Positions 34,583-42,380 of a stretch of DNA of 64,000 nucleotides are shown here, piece after piece (position 1 is the stretch's first letter; each line of letters starts with the position of its first letter). The stretch lies in the NCBI GenBank assembly GCA_021496925.1, contig CP053915.1:1364001-1428000 (forward strand). Reading direction: 5' to 3'. Both the position numbers and the translations under genes were made by a program. Under the pieces are notes generated by a model that did not search any database, was not told the origin of the DNA, and was given only the letters and a program-made list of their open reading frames with translations. Source of the DNA: Acidovorax sp. YS12 (GTDB taxonomy: Bacteria; Pseudomonadota; Gammaproteobacteria; Burkholderiales; Burkholderiaceae_C).

Positions 34583-35509
34583 TCAATCGTCGCCGAAGAC
34601 TTCTTGCAGGCTGCGGGCGCTGAGGATGTTGTCGGCCCACCGCTCCAGTTCTGCGGGGCTGGCCACTTGCACCCGTTCGATGGTCGATGCGCCCTGCGGC
34701 CCAAAGCGCCGCACGAGCTGGCGCAGCAGGATGGCGGCTTCGCCTTCCTGACGGCCTTCCTGGCGGCCTTCCTGGCGGCCTTCCTGGCGGCCCTGGCTCA
34801 GCAGGCTTTGGCTCCATGTGGTCATGATCTTTCCTTCTTCCGGGTAGCGTTGGGTGAGTTGCTGGCGTTCGCTGTCGGTGAGCTTGCCATAAGTGTGTAC
34901 GAAGTCCAGGTATTTGAGGTATTTCTCGCCATCGGGTTCCAGGGCTCTCAGCCCCTGCATGGCCCAGGCCACCAAATCGATGATCTGCTCGCGGCGCTTG
35001 TGGCCCTGGGTGGGCAGGGTGATGCGCGCGACGATGTTGGGGCTGTCCTTGTGCTGCTCTGCGGGTATGTCGGGCAGCACGCGGGCGATGTAGCGGAATG
35101 ACAGGAAGGTGAGGTTGTCGCCGCCCAGGTGCAGTTCCCGGCGGATACGCGGGCTGCTTTTGAGGAAGATGACGATGGGCACCACGCGGTCGGTGTCCAT
35201 CAGTTCGGACAGTTCCATGCAGTAGCACCCGAGCCGCTGGATAGAGAAGCGCCCGGGGTCGCTTTCTTCTTCGAGCAGGAACAGCAGCGCGGCGCGGCTG
35301 CCATCGGGCCATTCGACCTTGAGGGGTACGTCCAGTTCATGGAAGCGGTCGCCCAGCCGGTTTTTCAACTGCTCCTGGCGGATGGGGGTGATGACCACGC
35401 TGTCGTCGATGCCCGCCGCTTCTTCGGGCGCGAAGAATTCCAGCGCCTGGCGCGGGTAGTCCAGGATCAGGTTCTTGAAGTTCTGGTCGTGGCTGGTGGG
35501 GTCGGTCAT
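34583..35509 (-). CDS. Rpn-family recombination-promoting nuclease / transposase-like protein, 308 aa
   Basis: A PD-(D/E)XK-type DNA nuclease related to RpnA/YhgA. The N-terminal catalytic domain begins TSHDQNFKNLILDYPRQALEFF, with LKVEWPDGSRAALLFLLEEES supplying the acidic active-site region (about residues 60-85) and QRLGCYCMELSEL. The C-terminal DUF4351-like helical part follows a run of GRQE repeats (about residues 238-255). Rpn proteins raise RecA-independent recombination and are often linked with short repeats. Here the gene lies beside such repeats. It has its own terminator. Confidence 0.85.
   Translation of the reverse strand: MTDPTSHDQNFKNLILDYPRQALEFFAPEEAAGIDDSVVITPIRQEQLKNRLGDRFHELDVPLKVEWPDGSRAALLFLLEEESDPGRFSIQRLGCYCMELSELMDTDRVVPIVIFLKSSPRIRRELHLGGDNLTFLSFRYIARVLPDIPAEQHKDSPNIVARITLPTQGHKRREQIIDLVAWAMQGLRALEPDGEKYLKYLDFVHTYGKLTDSERQQLTQRYPEEGKIMTTWSQSLLSQGRQEGRQEGRQEGRQEGEAAILLRQLVRRFGPQGASTIERVQVASPAELERWADNILSARSLQEVFGDD
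34743..34793 (-). repeat. 12-bp tandem repeat inside the Rpn gene
   Basis: GGCCTTCCTGGC-type 12-base units repeated about four times encode consecutive Gly-Arg-Gln-Glu. Whole units keep the frame, so copy number can vary without disrupting the protein. Confidence 0.85.
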
Positions 35510-35567
35510 GGCGGCGGGCGGGATGCAGTGGCGCCATTGTGGGGCAAGGAGTCACGCCACTGGGGCT

Positions 35568-37031
35568 CTAACGGCCACGCGAGCCTGGGCGCCGCTTGCC
35601 AGGCAGCGCAGGCTTCTTCTTGTCCGGCAGTTGAGCAATGGGCCGCAGTGTTGCCTCAGGCTGGCGAACCGTAGTCGAAACCGGCGCCGCACTGCTCTTT
35701 GCTTCCTGTCCACGCTGTAGCCTGACTGTCAGCCATCCCGTCAGCAGGGCCGCAACGATGGTTGCGAGCATGCCGAGAATCGTCCCGCTGTGTTGCGCCA
35801 CCATGCTGCTCGGGTTGACCTTGACGTCCACTTTCTTGCGATAGTGCTTCACGATCCGAGGCGTTGCTTGCCCGTTTTTCACGACATTGGTTGACAACTG
35901 AAAAACCAGGGTCAGTACCCCCGAGCGCTTTGCCTTGACGTCCCACTCCCACGTGGTGTCTCCGTCAGGGTTTAACGCCTGGGTTTGCGGATCGCTGGGT
36001 GATACTTCAAAGTCAACGCCCGAGATGCGGGCAACCATCACCGGGGCCATCGACACGGCTGTCTGCATAGCCTCTGCGCGATTTCCTGGCGCATCGGCTT
36101 CAAGCCCTGCTATCAGTTCGCTCATTTCGACTTTGGATACTCGAAGCAAGGCCCGAAACGATGCGCCCTCCTCAACCGTAGAGGGTGCGCTGACGGCCGA
36201 GTTTCCCTTTTCCTCAGAGGCAGCTACTTGTGTCGCGGGGCCTACTGATGTGGCAGGGGTGCTACCCATAGTGAGATCGCCAGCCCCAGCGCCAGAGCCA
36301 GCCCCAGGCCCGCCTACGGCGATACCGGCAGTAGTTGCACCGCCTGCAAAAGCACCATCGCTATCAGGCGCAGACTCAGATCCGGCTACAGGAACAGGCG
36401 GCGCGCTTTGAACGGCTTGCTGTCGCAGGGAATCCTGCTGAGAACTCTGCAGCAGTGCACGCTCTCTCGACATTGAGTTGTGCGGGAGGGGCAAACGGGG
36501 TTGCCAGCCAGCCGAAGCTTCCAACTGCCCGCTTTGCGGTCTTGCTTGTGCTTGGTCAATCTGCCGTTGAGGCTCTGGCTGGAGCCTGGGCAACTCACCG
36601 CCGCCGCCGAGGCTCGCAATCAAGCCGTCGCCAACCGGACTTGGCGTTCTCATTCCGAAGCCAGCAATCAGACCGTCGCCAGATAAACTTGGCCGCACTC
36701 CCCCCAAAAGCCCACCCAGCATGACGCTATAGGCGGCACCATTGAAGATAGCTGCTGGGGCCACTGGCGGCTGGGCGACTGCAAGCGGCTCATCAGGAAG
36801 AGCGACAGGAAGTGCGGTAGCGCTTTCTGGCTCTCGCGATTTTTTACCCGGCTGCGTGTCCTGACCTACTTGCTGCTGTTGCAAAGAACGCTGCGACTGC
36901 TCGGACGACGCATTCGACGATGAGTCGCGCACTTCGCGCAAGCGCTCGCCATACAGGACGCATGACTGGAGCAAGGTGGCCAAGCCCACCCCTAAACATA
37001 GCGCGCATGCTCGGAGCACTCGCCGCATCAT
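35568..37031 (-). CDS. lipoprotein with low-complexity middle and C-terminal membrane anchor, 487 aa
   Basis: A lipobox (LLQSCVLY, Cys24) follows a signal sequence. Residues 30-270 are rich in Gln, Ser, Ala, Gly and Pro. A folded domain (about 300-420) contains MAPVMVARISGVDFEVSP, DTTWEWDVKAKRSGVLTL and a beta strand pair, followed by a transmembrane helix (about 430-452, GTILGMLATIVAALLTGWL) and a basic tail (KKKPALPGKRRPGSRGR). I recall similar W-x-W-x-V...G-x-L-T-L domains next to a membrane helix in uncharacterised proteins, but no function is known to me. Lower GC than its neighbours. Confidence 0.7.
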   Translation of the reverse strand: MMRRVLRACALCLGVGLATLLQSCVLYGERLREVRDSSSNASSEQSQRSLQQQQVGQDTQPGKKSREPESATALPVALPDEPLAVAQPPVAPAAIFNGAAYSVMLGGLLGGVRPSLSGDGLIAGFGMRTPSPVGDGLIASLGGGGELPRLQPEPQRQIDQAQARPQSGQLEASAGWQPRLPLPHNSMSRERALLQSSQQDSLRQQAVQSAPPVPVAGSESAPDSDGAFAGGATTAGIAVGGPGAGSGAGAGDLTMGSTPATSVGPATQVAASEEKGNSAVSAPSTVEEGASFRALLRVSKVEMSELIAGLEADAPGNRAEAMQTAVSMAPVMVARISGVDFEVSPSDPQTQALNPDGDTTWEWDVKAKRSGVLTLVFQLSTNVVKNGQATPRIVKHYRKKVDVKVNPSSMVAQHSGTILGMLATIVAALLTGWLTVRLQRGQEAKSSAAPVSTTVRQPEATLRPIAQLPDKKKPALPGKRRPGSRGR

Positions 37032-37278
37032 CAGTTCCTCCTGTGTTTCCTCATTCTAGGAAGGAACAGCCTTGCCGCCCATAGGTGCCTTGTGGAACTG
37101 GCACACGTGGTCAATGCACATCGAAATATCGAGTTCTGTCTTTCGCCAAGCGCTGGTCGTAGTGCTGGACACTTTTTATCAATCCGGTGCCGCATGAGAC
37201 AGGCTACAGTCCTCGGCACTCTCCCCGCGCGCCCGGACGTGCAGGTACCACCCTACCACCACTTTCTCTATTTCGACA

Positions 37279-38394
37279 ATGAACCGCGTATGTTCGTCCT
37301 GCTTCGCTGACAAAGACCTGCGTTCGTGGATTCGAGGGAAAAACGGCCCGCATGGTTGCAGTGCATGCCAAAAATCTGACTCGCCTACAGTGGAGTTTCA
37401 CAAATTGGTCGAACACATAGAGAAGTGTCTTCGACGCTACTACGGGCGGGCCGTGGATCAACTTGGATATTGCTCGGCAGAAGGCGGCTATTTAGGAAAT
37501 CACTGGAATTCGTGGGATATGCTGGACATGATCGATCTGGCATTGCCCCGCGACGACGGCAAACTGTTAGCTGCCATTGCGCAATCCATGACGGATGAAG
37601 ACTGGTGCGATTTCGATGCAGGGGCTCTCGATCTTGACCACGCACTGCGGGTTAGCTGGAAGGCATTTTGCGAAACGGTGAAGCATGAGCGAAGGTTTTT
37701 CTTCCATGCAATTGGCGCTGATGATCAAGACTCGTTCACCCCTGCATCCCTCCTGCATCGAATCGCAGCCATTAGCGATAACATCGGTTTAATCAAGAGC
37801 ATCCCCACAGGTACGGGTTTCTGGCGCGCCCGGACTGATATCAAAAAAGGCAAACGTGGGGTGGCCGCTGACTTTGGGCCGCCGCCGATTGAGTATGCAC
37901 TGCAAAGCAATCGCATGAATCCGTCTGGTATCCCGATGTTATATCTTGCATCGACGGTTGCAACGGCGCTCCGGGAAACAAAAACAACCGCGGCAAAGGT
38001 AGGTCTCTGGCGCACGACTCGTCCAATACGGGTTTTGGATTTGCGCACACTGCCATCCGTGCCAGGCTTTTTCTCAAACGCTGACAGGGCACACGCACTT
38101 ACGCTCCGCTTCTTGCATTACTTCGCGGCGGACATCATGAAGCCTGTGGCGAGGGATAAGCGCATCCATATTGACTATTTGCCGTCGCAAGTGGTCACTG
38201 AGTTCATGCGGGACTTTCCATTCAAGAGCGGCAAGGTGGACGGGATTGCATACGGCAGCACCGTGCACCGCCCAGGCTGGAACATTGCGCTCTTCCTCGG
38301 GCCAGCCGACTTGGGGTTGGCGAAACCGAAATGGGGGGCTGCACCATCACCAAGCCTTGTTTTCGAGCGCGCCAAATGGGCGGCTTGTACATAA
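37279..38394 (+). CDS. HEPN/RES-type toxin-like protein, 371 aa
   Basis: The N-terminus has two C-x2-C pairs (CSSC, CSAC) that should bind zinc, then a helical region (VEFHKLVEHIEKCLRRYY, ALRVSWKAFCETVKH). The C-terminal half is a RES domain: FWRARTDIKKG with the first Arg, PMLYLASTVATALRET and HYFAADI. RES domains break down NAD+ or ADP-ribosylate targets, and HEPN-RES proteins are seen as toxins or defence effectors. No linked antitoxin of the Xre type is adjacent. The next gene downstream is an HNH-like protein. GC is lower than the chromosome. There is no strong ribosome site. Bases 37032-37278 hold no other gene. Confidence 0.75.
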   Translation: MNRVCSSCFADKDLRSWIRGKNGPHGCSACQKSDSPTVEFHKLVEHIEKCLRRYYGRAVDQLGYCSAEGGYLGNHWNSWDMLDMIDLALPRDDGKLLAAIAQSMTDEDWCDFDAGALDLDHALRVSWKAFCETVKHERRFFFHAIGADDQDSFTPASLLHRIAAISDNIGLIKSIPTGTGFWRARTDIKKGKRGVAADFGPPPIEYALQSNRMNPSGIPMLYLASTVATALRETKTTAAKVGLWRTTRPIRVLDLRTLPSVPGFFSNADRAHALTLRFLHYFAADIMKPVARDKRIHIDYLPSQVVTEFMRDFPFKSGKVDGIAYGSTVHRPGWNIALFLGPADLGLAKPKWGAAPSPSLVFERAKWAACT

Positions 38395-38497
38395 AAGCCA
38401 AGGCAGGCTCGAATCCGCGTACCCTGCTCCAGGCGTCATGCTCACCGAAAGGTGGAACGATGGGCTCGGGGCTTGGGTGTTTTAGCAAAGGAATGGA

Positions 38498-39751
38498 ATG
38501 ACTAACGAAGATATTGAAGAATCATCCGATGAAGCGATGCAACGCTTCTTTGGCATGATCTCCGACGGGCATCTCTTTTTGGATGGAGCGATGTCGCCTC
38601 TTACTCGGCAACTAATCAAGCGTTTTGGTGCCGAATACGTCGACATGACCCTCGGCTGGGTATGTACCCCCATGGACTGGGCCTGCCCTGCCTGCGGCAG
38701 GATAAAGCGGGATATCGCCCGCCTGAATGCGAAAGGCGATTTGAACTGTCGACTCGTCGAACACCACGACCACATGAAGGATCTCGTCAAGTCAGAGTTT
38801 GAAAGCCAATGCAAATCCCATAGCAAAATTGTCGCGGATGAGTTTGCGCAGCGTTTTGCGGAACGCGCCTCGCAGATGATTTCAGCGTACGACAACGCGA
38901 TCATCTGTGACGACTGCAATGGTGCGGACCCAAGGGCCAAGAGAGCGGTGGGGGCACCCGAGGACTTCTCGTACTCACCCCAGGAGATCAGACGTTTCGT
39001 GCGGCCTCGGCCCAATGCGCCGCATGAAATCGATGAAGAGGCGGCGGCGCGCATATGGCAAGAGAATGCAGAAGCATTCAAGTTGCGGCTCAAGATAGTG
39101 AAACGCATCGCTGCCATCGCAGCCGACAACACACATTGGTATCAGGAGCTTCCTCGCACACAACGTGCGAAAATCATTTACCGCAATGCCGAGCAGACTG
39201 CGCGAAACTACGGCGTCCCCAACGCGCTCTATAGACTGGCTGGTGAGAAACGACGGCCAGCCCCCTCTGCCGATGTAAGCACATGGCGCCATACTCGGCA
39301 TGAATGTCCTCGCTCCAGTCCAGCCCCAGAGGATATCGAATATCTCGCGAAAATGTCCTTCACTCGACCGTGGCAGACCGTTGACGAATCATGGCGATGC
39401 CCCACTTGTCTCCGAACGAAGGTCGAAACAGTGCGCAAGTCCAACAAAGGCCAGTGGGCTTTCCGGATTTCAGACCGCAGTTTCTTCACGTCCGACATGC
39501 GGCGTGACAAAGAGCGTGCAGTGATCTGTGGAGACTGTGCCGAGGTGGCTTCCGAACTTGGGCGGGAGGCCTGCAGGGTCGCCGAGGCAGCAACGGGCAG
39601 CAACTATGCGCAATTCCTTACGGTTGCAGAAATCGCGCTCGTTGTCCGCCCCCAGCCCCATGGAAGGCACAACGTCAAGAACGATGCCGCCGACCGCCTG
39701 GTGAGGGAACTCGTTGAACGGATCATGTACCTCGAACAACGGCGAAATTGA
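38498..39751 (+). CDS. HNH-like zinc protein with two zinc-ribbon blocks, 417 aa
   Basis: Block 1: WACPACGRIKRDI, then LVEHHDHMKDL and IICDDCNGADPRAKR, in the order C-x2-C, H-H-D-H, C-x2-C-N. That order fits an HNH nuclease with structural zinc. Block 2 repeats the layout (WRCPTCLRTKVETV, AVICGDCAEV) but lacks the H-H-D-H core, so it may be a degenerate, non-catalytic copy. No signal peptide. It lies 103 bases downstream of the HEPN-RES gene, same strand, in the same low-GC island. Restriction-like or nucleic-acid-damaging activity is an inference from the motif. Confidence 0.7.
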   Translation: MTNEDIEESSDEAMQRFFGMISDGHLFLDGAMSPLTRQLIKRFGAEYVDMTLGWVCTPMDWACPACGRIKRDIARLNAKGDLNCRLVEHHDHMKDLVKSEFESQCKSHSKIVADEFAQRFAERASQMISAYDNAIICDDCNGADPRAKRAVGAPEDFSYSPQEIRRFVRPRPNAPHEIDEEAAARIWQENAEAFKLRLKIVKRIAAIAADNTHWYQELPRTQRAKIIYRNAEQTARNYGVPNALYRLAGEKRRPAPSADVSTWRHTRHECPRSSPAPEDIEYLAKMSFTRPWQTVDESWRCPTCLRTKVETVRKSNKGQWAFRISDRSFFTSDMRRDKERAVICGDCAEVASELGREACRVAEAATGSNYAQFLTVAEIALVVRPQPHGRHNVKNDAADRLVRELVERIMYLEQRRN

Positions 39752-39804
39752 AGGTGCCCGGTACCACGGCTGCCCCGCAATCTCAATTAGGGTCGGCAGA
39801 ACAG

Positions 39805-39957
39805 AAAGCGGCCCCGGCGCTCGTCCGTCGGGGCCGCTTGTCCATCCACAGTCAGCCGCCCGCGCGGCGGCTACGTGCCTTGCTTTCACCCCATTCCCAA
39901 AACAATAGCTGCTCGCGCTTGTCTGGCGGGCGCTAGAGGCGGATTTGGCTCATAAAA
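39805..39957 (+). repeat. dispersed palindromic repeat, copy 2
   Basis: Direct repeat of 34371-34522 over about 150 bases, including the GCGGCCCCGGCG hairpin and the GCGCTTGTCTGGCGGGCGCTAGAGG palindrome. With copy 1 it brackets the Rpn / lipoprotein / HEPN-RES / HNH segment. No gene lies in 39752-40006. Confidence 0.8.
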
Positions 39958-40006
39958 ATCCCCAGTGCAGCAGTGGCCATGCAGGGGCGCACGCGTGGCG
40001 TGCGGC

Positions 40007-40498
40007 TCAGGCCGCTGCCGCGCTGGGTATGAACCAAACCCAGTCTGGCTTGCCGGGATAGTCCCTGTGGGCGCGGGGCTCCGCGCCCAGGCGCTGGAAG
40101 AAGCGCTCATGCGCCGGGGAGTACACGCGTTCGCTGAACACGATGGTCTCGGCGCGCAACTCATCCCGGAAAGCTCTCGCAAGGCCGCGTGCGAGCGCCA
40201 AGCCAAAGCCCTTCCCCACGAATTCGGTTTCGACCGCGAGGTGTCCCACCGTCACGGTCTTTCCGTCACCGCTCCAGCGCCACTCGTGAACATAGGCAAC
40301 CTGCTTGCCGTTGATCTTGACGTACAGGTTCGGGGTGGACGCCCTGACGGTCTGCAGTGACCCGATGCCCTCGTTCTGCTGAAAGAGGCAGGCGTACTGG
40401 AGAAGCCGGTGCTCCAGCGCCTGCCTGATGGCGTCGTCGTCCAGCATGGGCGCTGGCGCGCTTGCCCGGCGAAGCCATGGCAGTTTCCAGCCCATCAT
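40007..40498 (-). CDS. GNAT-type N-acetyltransferase, 163 aa
   Basis: The last gene of the antitoxin-RES unit, 49 bases after the RES stop. The acetyl-CoA binding motif A is visible in VGHLAVETEFVGKGFGLAL, with the pattern G-K-G-F-G. The later segment AETIVFSERVYSPAHERFFQRLG is the usual C-terminal part of the fold. Start ATG 40498 is my choice; ATG 40447 would give 146 aa. Substrate unknown. Its place behind a RES toxin suggests modification or resistance linked with that toxin, by inference only. Confidence 0.75.
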   Translation of the reverse strand: MMGWKLPWLRRASAPAPMLDDDAIRQALEHRLLQYACLFQQNEGIGSLQTVRASTPNLYVKINGKQVAYVHEWRWSGDGKTVTVGHLAVETEFVGKGFGLALARGLARAFRDELRAETIVFSERVYSPAHERFFQRLGAEPRAHRDYPGKPDWVWFIPSAAAA

Positions 40499-40547
40499 CG
40501 TGCCTGCTGCCGGGGTCGATCCAGGCCGGCCACGCGGGCCGCGAGGC

Positions 40548-41162
40548 CTAGGAGGTGCCGGAGCCGACGCATTCGATGCCCAGGCTTTTCTTGGCCTGGG
40601 CCAGCCCGCGGGCACGTGCCAAGGGCTGGTAGGTGGCGGCGCCGAACTTCGCCCCCGCCCGCTCGAACACGACGGCGGCCCGCTTGTTGTTGAGCTGCCT
40701 GGAGACGAAGAGAAAGCCGTCCACGTTCGCCGGGTGCGCGTGGACGGCCGCGGCCCATTGCTGGGTCGTGTCGTAGGGGCACTCGGCCGACAGGCTGTTG
40801 TCCCCGCCCAGGCGCTTGAGGTGCGCCCCCGTGAGGTCGGCAAGCCTCAGCTCGCCTTTGCCGGCGCCTTCCGCGAAGGTCACCAGGTAGCGCGCGTCGA
40901 TGTCTTCCTGCCGAATCTTGAACTGCCCTTTCTCGGGCACTTCGTCGTGCAGCACGGTTTCCGCGATGGCGGTGTCCAGGTGCTGGCCGCAGTAGCAGGT
41001 GCCGAAGCCTTTGCGCGGGTCGTCGAACCGGTTGGCGGCGTTCTTGCCAAAGTAGGGTTCACCGCTGTCGTGGCGGCCAACCCGCCGGAGCGACGTGACG
41101 GGCACGTTCCTGATGTGCAGGGGCAGGTCCGCGAAGTCGGCGGGCGGGGGCGGCAGCGCCAT
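40548..41162 (-). CDS. RES-domain toxin, 204 aa
   Basis: A RES-type NAD+-consuming enzyme. Motifs: LRRVGRHDSGEPYFGKNAANRF with the first Arg, GTCYCGQHLDTAIAETVLHDE with the Glu, and SAECPYDTTQQWAAAVHAH with the Ser region. I set the start at ATG 41162, 5 bases downstream of the antitoxin stop; a TTG at 41171 overlapping that stop is an alternative. RES-Xre toxin-antitoxin modules place the antitoxin first, as here. Confidence 0.85.
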   Translation of the reverse strand: MALPPPPADFADLPLHIRNVPVTSLRRVGRHDSGEPYFGKNAANRFDDPRKGFGTCYCGQHLDTAIAETVLHDEVPEKGQFKIRQEDIDARYLVTFAEGAGKGELRLADLTGAHLKRLGGDNSLSAECPYDTTQQWAAAVHAHPANVDGFLFVSRQLNNKRAAVVFERAGAKFGAATYQPLARARGLAQAKKSLGIECVGSGTS

Positions 41163-41167
41163 GCCGG

Positions 41168-41917
41168 TCAACCCTGAACGGGCACTTCCGCGAACGCGGC
41201 GGCGATGTCCTTGACCTTGGCGACGCGGCCGGCGGCCAGGGCCTGCAGCGGTGTCTCTCCGCCCAGGGAGCCCTTGCGCGTGAGGAAGAACTGCAGCTTG
41301 GAGCCGCCCGGCAGGTCGCCGAGCACCTTGGTGACGGCCTCAAGGTGCTTGCGGTCGTAAGCCGGGTCTGCATAGAACGCGGGGAAGTAGCGCTCCGCCT
41401 TGTAGTCGAGGTAGAAGATGCGGTGGCTGCCCGCGGCCTTGGACACCGCCTGCCGGCTGGACCAGCCCATCAGGCGCTGGAATTCGACGGGCGTCACCAG
41501 CTGCTTGTTCTTGACCATGGCCTCGGTGGTGTCCAGCACCAGGGCCGCAGGCGCGCGCTGCAGGTCGTCTTTCTTGCGGGGGGCGGGCTTGAATGCCTCG
41601 GGGGCTTGCGCCCGGCGCGCTGCCGCCGGGGGAGCCTCCCCGAGGGTCGCCCCTCGCAGGATGTGGATGCTTGCCTCCAGTTCGGCCAGCACGTCGGCCC
41701 ATTCCTTGCGCGCGTACAGCTTCGCGGCCTTGTCGCCGACAGGCGCCTTGGCGATGCGCGCCGCTTCCTTGTTGAGTTGGCGGACGTGATCGACGAACGC
41801 CAGGATGTCGGATTCCTTCCGCCGAAAACCGTGCGCCCTGGCGCCGGAAGCAGGGAACTCCTTCAGGGTTTTGTCGGGCGTTTTCTTTCGGAAACCACGG
41901 GTCATGGTACTGGGCAT
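41168..41917 (-). CDS. antitoxin of the MbcA/ParS/Xre type, 249 aa
   Basis: An AGGAG site precedes ATG 41917. The central part (TPVEFQRLMGWSSRQAVSKAA, about 140-160) is a helix-turn-helix, and the C-terminal DUF2384-like domain ends VTKVLGDLPGGSKLQFFL...ETPLQALAAGRVAKVKDIAAAF. The N-terminal 100 residues (TRGFRKKTPDKTLKEF, DILAFVDHVRQLNKEA) are longer than in classic Xre antitoxins. A palindromic 50-bp stretch encodes part of the Ala/Pro linker (about residues 91-107). It would neutralise the RES toxin encoded just downstream and repress the operon. Confidence 0.8.
   Translation of the reverse strand: MPSTMTRGFRKKTPDKTLKEFPASGARAHGFRRKESDILAFVDHVRQLNKEAARIAKAPVGDKAAKLYARKEWADVLAELEASIHILRGATLGEAPPAAARRAQAPEAFKPAPRKKDDLQRAPAALVLDTTEAMVKNKQLVTPVEFQRLMGWSSRQAVSKAAGSHRIFYLDYKAERYFPAFYADPAYDRKHLEAVTKVLGDLPGGSKLQFFLTRKGSLGGETPLQALAAGRVAKVKDIAAAFAEVPVQG
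41596..41645. repeat. GC-rich palindrome-ended segment inside the antitoxin gene
   Basis: CCTCGGGG at one end and CCCCGAGG at the other, with further self-complementary GC in between. It encodes the low-complexity linker (EAPPAAARRAQAPEAF). It looks like a REP-type insertion kept in frame. Confidence 0.5.
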
Positions 41918-42380
41918 CGGCTGCTCCTTCTGGCGTTCAATGTACTTGCGCGCGTCAACCATGTCAACCAAGACAACCGCGTCATCCATTCTATCTGGCG
42001 CTGGAAGGCTGTCTGGATGGCGCAGGAGCCCCGCGCGGTAGGTTGCGCACCCCGCGCCCAAGGCGGCAGGCGCGAGCGCTGCAAGGCTGCGGCCACGCCT
42101 TGCCGGAAGGCCGGTCGAGCAGGAGGTGGAGCTTGAGGAAACGCGCCACTACTTCTCCTATCGCGAAGACAAGGCGGGCGACGATGGGTTGTGCCGTTTC
42201 CGAAGCTGGTTCTCCGAGCAAAGCGGCGTTCCGGACGCCGTGGGACGAAGTGCATAAAGGCGGGTAAGAGCCCCAGGCATGGCGCATCGGCCTGCCCGGG
42301 CGTGGCAAGGCCATGCTCGCTCTTCTTCCTGCGGTTTTGCAGGTGCCGCCTGGCACGGGCTGGAGACCGCGCCAGGGCTT

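Noticed and set aside
34743..34793. Regular short repeat considered as a CRISPR array
   Set aside because: 12-base units without spacers inside a coding frame; no cas genes in the window.
41991..42314. A 107-codon minus-strand frame between the antitoxin and patatin genes
   Set aside because: No ribosome site of note, Pro/Arg/Ala-rich, no domain; probably non-coding.
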